Assembly: GCA_003542295.1 (NCBI GenBank)
Contig: DPKX01000301.1
Span: 1 to 5,315 of the forward strand
Length of the DNA: 5,315 nt
DNA from: Candidatus Atribacter hydrocarboniphilus
GTDB taxonomy: Bacteria > Atribacterota > Atribacteria > Atribacterales > Atribacteraceae
Direction: 5' to 3'
Position numbers and translations under genes: made by a program. The notes under the pieces were generated by a model that saw nothing but the letters and a program-made list of their open reading frames with translations, had not been told where the DNA came from and did not search any database. This document shows positions 1-5,315 of the stretch, piece after piece. Within the stretch, counting starts at the first letter, position 1, and each line of letters begins with the position of its first letter.

Positions 1-144
1 GAAAAGGAATATAAATAAAAACAAAGAACTTAAAATATCCCATTTGTGGAAGAGGATTAAAATGATAGGGTAAATTTTCAATCATCATCAATTTTTTTTA
101 AAGCAACCCGAGCAACGGATATTTATTAACAAAAAATGAGTCAT

Positions 145-173
145 TTGACTTCATAACAATTCCAAAGTAAATT
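145..173 (+). promoter_or_regulatory. Candidate sigma-70-type promoter upstream of the yhaO-yhaN genes
   Basis: A TTGACT box at 145-150 (5 of 6 matches to TTGACA) is followed after 17 bases by TAAATT at 168-173 (4 of 6 matches to TATAAT). Transcription would begin near 180, leaving a leader of about 55 bases before the ATG at 235. A better -10-like box, GATAAT at 174-179, lies too far from this -35 for normal spacing. AT-rich DNA produces such matches by chance, so this is only a candidate. No operator-like inverted repeat was seen nearby. Confidence 0.3.
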
Positions 174-222
174 GATAATCGGCGAGTTAATTGAATACCA
201 TTAGAGGAAGCCATACTTAGAA

Positions 223-228
223 AAGAGG
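223..228 (+). promoter_or_regulatory. Ribosome binding site of the YhaO-like gene
   Basis: The purine-rich AAGAGG ends six bases before the ATG at 235. This is good Shine-Dalgarno spacing and supports that start. The protein reaches its first metal-binding motif by residue 14, as expected for this family, so no longer N-terminus is needed. Confidence 0.6.
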
Positions 229-234
229 CTGGAA

Positions 235-1515
235 ATGGGAAGACAACCACTCTTTCGTTTTATACATTGTTCCGATTTGCATTTAGACAGTCCATTTGAA
301 GGAATTCACTCAGTTGAACCTTGGGTAGCTGATATTCTTCGTAAAGCTACTTTTGAAGCTTTCCAAGGGGTTGTTAATACTGCAATTCAAAAAAAGTGTG
401 ATTTTATAATCATTTCAGGAGACATATACGACGGTGTCGATCGCAGCCTCTATGCCAAACTTCGATTTCGAGAAATGTTGAAGCAACTTAATGAAGCTCA
501 AATAAAGTGCTATTTAGTTCATGGAAACCATGACCCACTTTCGGGTTGGGAACCAGAAATTACCTTGCCCCAAGGAATTTACCGTTTTCCTGGGGATAAA
601 GTCAGTTTAATTCCTATTATCAAAAACCATCGAGAAATTGTCCACCTTTACGGGATTAGTTTTCAAGAAAAAGCCAATATGAACAACTTGGCAAAATTGT
701 ATCAAAAGTCATCCAATGAAGTATTCTCAATTGGCATTCTTCATTGTAACGTCGGAGGGATGCCCAACCACGATAACTATGCCCCCTGTTCAATTGAAGA
801 TCTTATCAGCACTGGAATTGATTATTGGGCATTAGGACATATTCATACACCTACGATTATTCGAAAACAACATCCAGTTATTCTTTATCCTGGGAATACT
901 CAAGGGCGCAATATAAATGAAAACGGCCCGAGAGGCTGTTATCTGGTTCAAGTTTATGAAAACCAAGACGTTGAATACAATTTTTATCCAACCGATATTG
1001 TTCGCTGGTTCCAAAAAGGAATTGATATTTCTAATCTAAACCATCTGGATGATTTGTTGGCTCTATTGATTGAACAGCGTGAAGACACCCGCCGACAGGC
1101 AGATGGTCGGCACGCCATACTCCGTTTAACACTAAAAGGGATGGGAGAGCTCGATCTGATCCTGCGGCAAAAAATTGATACCGATAAAGATTTAACTGCC
1201 CATCTTCGTGAAGGAGAAAATGAAAAAAATTCGTTCGTTTGGATAGAATCTATCCTCATTCAAACTCAACCACCGGTCAATATCGAGCAAAGACGCTTGA
1301 TTGATGATTTTGTTGGCGACTTCTTGCGAACCATTGATGAGACCAGGAAAGAACCTGACCTTAAAAAAACTTTAAAAGCGATACTTACCCGCAGACCAGA
1401 ATGGAATACTATTCGTCATGAAATGGAGGCTATTTTAAATAATAATAGTCTCGATCTTCTAAAAGAAACCGAATTATTCGGCCTGGAAGAATTACTGAGT
1501 AATGAAAAATATTAA
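235..1515 (+). CDS. yhaO: YhaO/SbcD-type metallophosphoesterase (DNA exonuclease subunit)
   Basis: This 426-residue protein is a calcineurin-like, two-metal phosphoesterase of the SbcD/Mre11 group and most resembles YhaO. The metal and catalytic motifs appear in order: D-L-H at 14-16, GDIYDG at 62-67, GNHD at 97-100, H170 in ILHCN, and GHIH at 201-204. They are followed by the YhaO-like PGNTQGR stretch at 219-225. Residues from about 255 to 345 form the accessory (capping) region. The remaining helical tail to 426 is where SbcD/Mre11 relatives bind their ATPase partner. There is no signal peptide, so the protein should be cytoplasmic. By family knowledge it would be a Mn-dependent DNA nuclease controlled by the ATPase encoded 27 bases downstream, probably in the same transcript. 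The length is close to that of Bacillus YhaO (about 400). Nuclease activity is inferred from intact motifs; the true substrate is unknown. Confidence 0.9.
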   Translation: MGRQPLFRFIHCSDLHLDSPFEGIHSVEPWVADILRKATFEAFQGVVNTAIQKKCDFIIISGDIYDGVDRSLYAKLRFREMLKQLNEAQIKCYLVHGNHDPLSGWEPEITLPQGIYRFPGDKVSLIPIIKNHREIVHLYGISFQEKANMNNLAKLYQKSSNEVFSIGILHCNVGGMPNHDNYAPCSIEDLISTGIDYWALGHIHTPTIIRKQHPVILYPGNTQGRNINENGPRGCYLVQVYENQDVEYNFYPTDIVRWFQKGIDISNLNHLDDLLALLIEQREDTRRQADGRHAILRLTLKGMGELDLILRQKIDTDKDLTAHLREGENEKNSFVWIESILIQTQPPVNIEQRRLIDDFVGDFLRTIDETRKEPDLKKTLKAILTRRPEWNTIRHEMEAILNNNSLDLLKETELFGLEELLSNEKY

Positions 1516-1531
1516 ACTCATGGAAAATACT

Positions 1532-1538
1532 GTGGAAA
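1532..1538 (+). promoter_or_regulatory. Weak ribosome binding site of the YhaN-like gene
   Basis: GTGGAAA lies just upstream of the ATG at 1543, with its GGA core (1534-1536) six bases away. It matches the Shine-Dalgarno sequence poorly. The start is fixed better by the protein, which opens MKIRSIYCDGFG, the usual first residues of YhaN and other Rad50-like heads. No promoter is apparent in the 27-base gap, so the gene is likely read from the same transcript as the nuclease gene. Confidence 0.4.
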
Positions 1539-1542
1539 CAAT

Positions 1543-4500
1543 ATGAAAATTCGAAGTATATATTGTGACGGTTTTGGCATAATAAACCAGCAAGGGATGA
1601 ATAACCTGCTCAAGGGTTTAATTGTAATAATTGGGAATAATGAAAGTGGAAAAACCACCCTTATGGAATTTCTTCGTACTAGCCTCTTTGGTTTTTCTTC
1701 CCATAGGAAACAACGGAAAGAATATTTACCTATTGGAAACGGTACGCATGGTGGCCGTTTGATTGTTGTAATGAGAGATGGTCGTGAGTTTTATATTGGA
1801 TGGAATCATTCAAAATGGACAATAAAAGATAAACACGAGAATATTATTGATTACAATATCTTTAAAAATTCACTGGGAAATATCGATCGTGAAACCTATG
1901 AACGCATCTTTGCAATTGGTTTAAAAGACTTACAAGGTCTTGATATTTTGTCAGAAGAAAATATTAAAAGCCGTCTTTTTTCTGCAGGCACCGGGTTGGG
2001 AGCAACCTCCTTCCCTATACTTTTAAAAAAAATTGATCGAGAACTTGACAATCTCCTTACCAAAAAAGGACGAATCCCTATTATTAACCAAACATTGCAA
2101 AATTTGAACGAAATTAACTACAAAATTAAATCCTTACAGGAACAAACATCTCAATATATTGAAATTCAAAAAAAATTGGAAATCATCGAAGAAAACATTA
2201 AAAGAAACCGCCAAAAAGAGATTGCAATTCGAGATCGTATGCAATTCATTAATAAGTTGGAACAAGTTCAAAATTTTTGGCTTCGATTTAAAGAAGCTAA
2301 ACAAAATGGAGAAAAATTTAAATTTGCTCAATTTTTCCCCGAACAAGGGATAAAACAATTAGAAAAGATAAAACATGAAATTGAAGGATTGGAATTAAAT
2401 AAGAAAAACCTGAGTCAAGCTATTGAAAATATTAAAAACGAAATAGAAAAATCTCTTGGTTTTGAAAAAATTATCCAACACCAGAATGAAATAGAGCTGT
2501 GCATTGGAGAAAAAGAAAAGTACCTCTCCTTCCTCGAAGAACATTCGAGATTAAAAAAACAAAACTTTCTTCTAAAAAACGACCTTTTACAAAAATTATC
2601 CGAGCTTGGTCCTGAATGGACTCGTGATACACTTAGAAAAACTAAAATCACCTTTGAGATCAGAAAGTCTGTTGAACAGTATAAAAAATCTTTTTTAAAA
2701 ATAAATGGAAAAATTCAGTATTTTCAAAATGAGCTGCATGCCAAAATTGAATTGGAAAAAAGTCTCAATAATCAAATCAATATGGTTGATAAAAAGCAAT
2801 TTCGATCAACTCCTCCCCTTTTTTTAAATTCAGATGACCTTCAAAATAAAAAACAAGCCTTAAAAAAACTTCGTTACCTTTTCCAAGAATTGGATAAAAA
2901 CCAATTTCTCATAAACCAGCTAACAAATAAAGATCAAGAACAGAAGAATCGTTACGAAGATTTATCAAAAAAATCTTCAGAAATATCAAAACCCTCTTCT
3001 CTTTGGTTAAAGTCAATCATTTCATTTTTACCACTAATTCTCATTTATTTCTTTTCTTCCTATACCAACCATCTGATCTCCAAAGAATGGCTATTTTTCT
3101 TGAGTCTTATTGGTTCAATAATGATTTTTATCTCTTTCTATCACTATCATAGCCAGCAACTGAATTTGAGAAAACGATTTTTTTCTGAATTAAACAAACT
3201 TAAAGATGAAATTGACCAATTGGGTGAAGAAATCAATATGTTACAAAAGCAATCCTTGCTCATTAATCGTCAAATTGACGAAATCAGTCAAAAATATTTT
3301 CCCAAGATTTTTTTAAGTTTTTCTGAATTAGAAAGTTTTGAAACTCAGATCGAAAGAGAAATTGAGGACTTTTTGCACCGTCAAGAACTTAAAAAAGAAC
3401 AAGCTAATCTTATTTTAAAACAACGAGAAATCCAGCAAATGATACATGATTTGCAACAACACCTTGATGAAACTGAAAAAGAAAAAAAACAAATTAGGGA
3501 GAATTGGTTAAGTTGGTTAGTTGATAACGGTTTCCCAACAACACCTCTGCCCGATGATTTCCAATTAATCCTTCAATTCATTGAAAGCATTAAAGAACAA
3601 GAACGTTATCTTGAAAGCGAGGAAGATCGTGAAGCCCAACGCTTTCTTTATTTGCAAAAAACCCAGTCTTCATTATTAAATCTTCTTCAATTGTGTGGAG
3701 AAACGTTCATCAGCAACCAATTAGATATTTCCAGTTTTGACCGTCTTCAAGCTTATTATACAGATGCCATAGAAAGGAAAAGGAAGTGTTTATTATTAAA
3801 AGATCAAATAAAACAAAAAAAGTTGGAAGAGAAAATAATTGAAGAACAACTCCTATTAAAGAGGAAGGAACTTTTCGATCTTTTTAATTTGATAAAGGTT
3901 AAAGATGAAGAAAATTTTCGACTTTTTGCCGATGCTCACGAAAAATGGCTTGCTGCTCAAAAAGAAATGATCGAAACAAAGGAAAGTCTCCTGCTCATTG
4001 CCGAAAAGCCAGAAAAGCTCAATTCATTGATCAAAGAGCTACAAGAAACTGATGCTCTCCAACTTCATGAAGAAAAAAGATCCCTCGAGCAGGAACTCAA
4101 TAAACTTATTAAAAAGATTGGTCAAGATGAGCAGGAAAAAGGAGCTATTATTGAAAGAATGACATATTTGGAAAACAACCAAACCCTGGGGGAACTTCTT
4201 TTTGAAGAGCGACTTATTCGAGAAAAATTACACAACTATTTAAAACGCTGGGCAACCTTGGTATTAGTTCGTCACTTCTTAAAACAAACCCAAAATAGTT
4301 ATGAACAAAATCGACAACCACGTATTATCAAAGAAGCTCAGCAGTTTATACAACAGATAACCAATCATCGGTACCATCTATTCAGTTCATTGGATAATCA
4401 AACAATTTATTTGGAGGAGCATAACCACCAGAGAAAAAAAGAAAATGAATGGAGCAGCGGATTGGCTGACCAAGTTTATTTATCCATCCGTTTCGGCCTG

Positions 4501-4758
4501 GCATTGGAATTTGGTCGAATGAATGAACCGCTCCCAATTCTCTTAGATGATATTTTGGTAAATTATGACCCTTTTAGACAAGTTAATACTGCAAAAATTA
4601 TTCTTCAACTTTCTGAAGAAAACCAAATATTTCTTTTCTCATGTCATCCTGAGACTATTAATATCCTTCAAAAAGCAAAGACTTTGTATCATTTAGAGCA
4701 TATACCGGTTACTTTTTACCAAATCAAAGATGGAATAATTACACCTGATTTAATTTAA
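1543..4758 (+). CDS. yhaN: YhaN-like, SMC/Rad50-type AAA ATPase with a two-helix membrane segment in the coiled coil
   Basis: This 1071-residue protein has the split-head plan of SbcC/Rad50. The N-terminal lobe carries Walker A GNNESGKT (31-38) and a probable Q-loop at Q131 (FAIGLKDLQ, 123-131). The YhaN-like segment LFSAGTGLG follows just before the coil. Charged Lys/Glu/Gln-rich coiled coil fills about 165-480 and 537-925. Between the arms are two hydrophobic helices, about 491-507 and 515-533, joined by a short loop: a membrane hairpin where Rad50 has its CxxC zinc hook. No CxxC occurs anywhere. The C-terminal lobe has a signature-like SSGLADQ (971-977), Walker B ILLDD (999-1003), D-loop NYDPFR (1007-1012) and the H-loop histidine H1035. 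The protein would bind and hydrolyse ATP, with head and coil in the cytoplasm and the apex in the inner membrane, and would control the YhaO-like nuclease encoded just upstream. Bacillus YhaN is somewhat shorter (about 960). Family assignment is firm; biological role is inferred. Confidence 0.9.
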   Translation: MKIRSIYCDGFGIINQQGMNNLLKGLIVIIGNNESGKTTLMEFLRTSLFGFSSHRKQRKEYLPIGNGTHGGRLIVVMRDGREFYIGWNHSKWTIKDKHENIIDYNIFKNSLGNIDRETYERIFAIGLKDLQGLDILSEENIKSRLFSAGTGLGATSFPILLKKIDRELDNLLTKKGRIPIINQTLQNLNEINYKIKSLQEQTSQYIEIQKKLEIIEENIKRNRQKEIAIRDRMQFINKLEQVQNFWLRFKEAKQNGEKFKFAQFFPEQGIKQLEKIKHEIEGLELNKKNLSQAIENIKNEIEKSLGFEKIIQHQNEIELCIGEKEKYLSFLEEHSRLKKQNFLLKNDLLQKLSELGPEWTRDTLRKTKITFEIRKSVEQYKKSFLKINGKIQYFQNELHAKIELEKSLNNQINMVDKKQFRSTPPLFLNSDDLQNKKQALKKLRYLFQELDKNQFLINQLTNKDQEQKNRYEDLSKKSSEISKPSSLWLKSIISFLPLILIYFFSSYTNHLISKEWLFFLSLIGSIMIFISFYHYHSQQLNLRKRFFSELNKLKDEIDQLGEEINMLQKQSLLINRQIDEISQKYFPKIFLSFSELESFETQIEREIEDFLHRQELKKEQANLILKQREIQQMIHDLQQHLDETEKEKKQIRENWLSWLVDNGFPTTPLPDDFQLILQFIESIKEQERYLESEEDREAQRFLYLQKTQSSLLNLLQLCGETFISNQLDISSFDRLQAYYTDAIERKRKCLLLKDQIKQKKLEEKIIEEQLLLKRKELFDLFNLIKVKDEENFRLFADAHEKWLAAQKEMIETKESLLLIAEKPEKLNSLIKELQETDALQLHEEKRSLEQELNKLIKKIGQDEQEKGAIIERMTYLENNQTLGELLFEERLIREKLHNYLKRWATLVLVRHFLKQTQNSYEQNRQPRIIKEAQQFIQQITNHRYHLFSSLDNQTIYLEEHNHQRKKENEWSSGLADQVYLSIRFGLALEFGRMNEPLPILLDDILVNYDPFRQVNTAKIILQLSEENQIFLFSCHPETINILQKAKTLYHLEHIPVTFYQIKDGIITPDLI

Positions 4759-4807
4759 ACATATTCAAGGTAATAGAACATTGATAAACGAACAAAATTG
4801 AAAGAGT

Positions 4808-4812
4808 GAGGA
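4808..4812 (+). promoter_or_regulatory. Ribosome binding site that decides the RNase H start
   Basis: GAGGA ends eight bases before ATG 4821. An in-frame GTG at 4806 would give five more residues, but it overlaps this site and has only a weak purine run of its own. The ATG start also places the catalytic DGS motif at residues 9-11, as in other RNase HI proteins. ATG 4821 is therefore preferred. Confidence 0.65.
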
Positions 4813-4820
4813 ATTTTTCA

Positions 4821-5231
4821 ATGAATGAATGGGAAGCTTACGTCGATGGGTCTTATTACAACCATAAGGTTGGATACGGGGCGGTTATAATTCACAAAAA
4901 AAAGGTTAAAAATGAATTATTTGGTACAGTGCCAAAAGAATTTAGCCATTCTCGTCAAGTGGGAGGAGAGCTTTTTGCTGTTATTCAAGTGGTTCAGTGG
5001 TGTCAAAAAGAGAAAATACCAGAAATAACCATATATTATGATTATTTAGGAATTCAGAAATGGGTTACCAGAGAGTGGAAAACCAATATAAGCCTAACCA
5101 AAAATTACGCTGATTTTATTCACAATTCTCCAATTCACATTCATTGGCAAAAAGTAAAAAGTCATTCTGGCGATCAATGGAACCAGCATGCTGATGAATT
5201 AGCAAAAAAAGGAACAAATGTTAAAGGTTGA
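4821..5231 (+). CDS. rnhA: Ribonuclease H (RNase HI family, single domain)
   Basis: This 136-residue protein is an RNase HI-type endonuclease that cuts the RNA strand of RNA:DNA hybrids using two metal ions. Numbering from ATG 4821, the four acidic catalytic residues are present: D9 (YVDGS), E50 (RQVGGEL), D74 (IYYDY) and D125 (HADELA). H115 in KVKSHSGD matches the mobile catalytic histidine. The DYLGIQKW...WKTN region (about 74-89) follows the pattern of RNase H proteins from Firmicutes. There is no N-terminal hybrid-binding (viroplasmin-like) domain, no signal peptide and no membrane segment, so it should be a cytoplasmic enzyme of minimal domain size. It starts 62 bases after the YhaN-like gene, with no clear promoter between, so co-transcription is plausible. 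Likely roles are removal of R-loops or Okazaki primers. The symbol reflects family, not proven orthology to E. coli rnhA. Confidence 0.88.
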   Translation: MNEWEAYVDGSYYNHKVGYGAVIIHKKKVKNELFGTVPKEFSHSRQVGGELFAVIQVVQWCQKEKIPEITIYYDYLGIQKWVTREWKTNISLTKNYADFIHNSPIHIHWQKVKSHSGDQWNQHADELAKKGTNVKG

Positions 5232-5232
5232 A

Positions 5233-5267
5233 TGTCTTTGCGAGGAATGGAGTGACGTGGCAATCTC
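5233..5267. repeat. Degenerate dispersed-repeat unit just after the RNase H stop codon
   Basis: These 35 bases start TGTC and end CAATCTC, and contain GCGAGGA and GTGACGTGGCAATCTC. From memory, they match a widespread bacterial repeat whose consensus contains ATTGCGAGGAGCGAAGCGAC followed by GTGGCAATCTC; I count about five differences. Read on the - strand, the unit encodes EIATSLHSSQ, close to the EIATSLRSSQ peptide often seen in spurious proteins predicted from this repeat. The ends form a short inverted repeat, TTGC (5238-5241) and GCAA (5260-5263). It begins two bases after the stop codon. Only one copy is visible here, so its repeated nature rests on recall rather than on this sequence. 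Confidence 0.6.
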
Positions 5268-5315
5268 TTCAGTATACTCTTTTTTATTTTTCATCTTCCT
5301 TTGGATGCCAGGAGA

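Noticed and set aside
2..73. A + strand frame open from the left edge to TAA at 71-73, as the possible tail of an upstream gene
   Set aside because: It has only 23 codons, is lysine-rich and of low complexity, with no recognisable motif; chance is likely in AT-rich sequence.
984..1259. A 91-codon - strand open frame inside the YhaO-like gene, rich in Ser and Arg
   Set aside because: It lies fully antisense to a gene with clear motifs and shows no domain of its own; the composition is that of a shadow frame.
2134..2651. Open frames on both strands within the first coiled-coil arm of the YhaN-like gene
   Set aside because: They follow from repetitive Lys/Glu/Asn codons of the real gene and have no ribosome sites or motifs.
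2025..3489. A8 tracts at 2025-2032, 2168-2175 and 3482-3489 as possible slippage or phase-variation sites
   Set aside because: The reading frame is intact across all of them, and such runs are expected in lysine-rich coils of an AT-rich genome. No alternative product is apparent.
4759..4820. A separate promoter or regulatory element before the RNase H gene
   Set aside because: No -35/-10 pair with proper spacing and no hairpin could be found in this short gap.
5249..5291. Possible intrinsic terminator: GGAGT (5249-5253) with ACTCT (5276-5280) before a T-rich run
   Set aside because: The stem is only five pairs including one G-T, with a 22-base loop. The T tract is suggestive, but the hairpin is too weak to call.
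5199..5294. A 31-codon - strand frame starting at 5294 with AAGGA just before its ATG, encoding EIATSLHSSQ
   Set aside because: The ribosome site is only two bases from the ATG, the frame overlaps the RNase H gene, and its middle is the translation of the dispersed repeat, a known source of spurious proteins.

Overview
The window is AT-rich DNA (by eye roughly one-third G+C) from a bacterium. It holds three genes on the + strand in a tight head-to-tail series, a short non-coding leader on the left, and a dispersed-repeat unit at the right edge. The gene pair yhaO-yhaN is typical of Firmicutes and related or candidate lineages. The right-edge repeat belongs to a family I recall from several AT-rich uncultured lineages (for example Atribacterota-like genomes) as well as from Wolbachia and Rickettsia. 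Placing the organism in a Firmicutes-like or Atribacterota-like group is therefore a low-confidence inference.

Layout: positions 1-234 hold no convincing gene, only a possible sigma-70-type promoter (about 145-173) and a good ribosome binding site for the first gene. Positions 235-1515 encode a YhaO/SbcD-type metallophosphoesterase with all its metal-binding motifs. After a 27-base gap, positions 1543-4758 encode a YhaN-type, SMC/Rad50-like ATPase of 1071 residues. Its coiled coil is interrupted at the apex by two transmembrane helices instead of a zinc hook. After 62 bases, a 136-residue ribonuclease H starts at ATG 4821 and ends at 5231. A degenerate 35-bp repeat unit (5233-5267) begins two bases after its stop codon, and a T-rich tract follows.

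How they work together: the first two genes look like the nuclease and ATPase subunits of a membrane-tethered relative of SbcCD/Mre11-Rad50, which process DNA ends and hairpins. The third gene encodes an enzyme that cuts RNA in RNA:DNA hybrids. Its position suggests, but does not prove, shared transcription and a shared role in DNA or R-loop processing. The genes appear intact, with no frameshift or missing catalytic residue. The points of most interest are the membrane-inserted apex of the ATPase, the RNase H in third position, and the repeat at the right edge.
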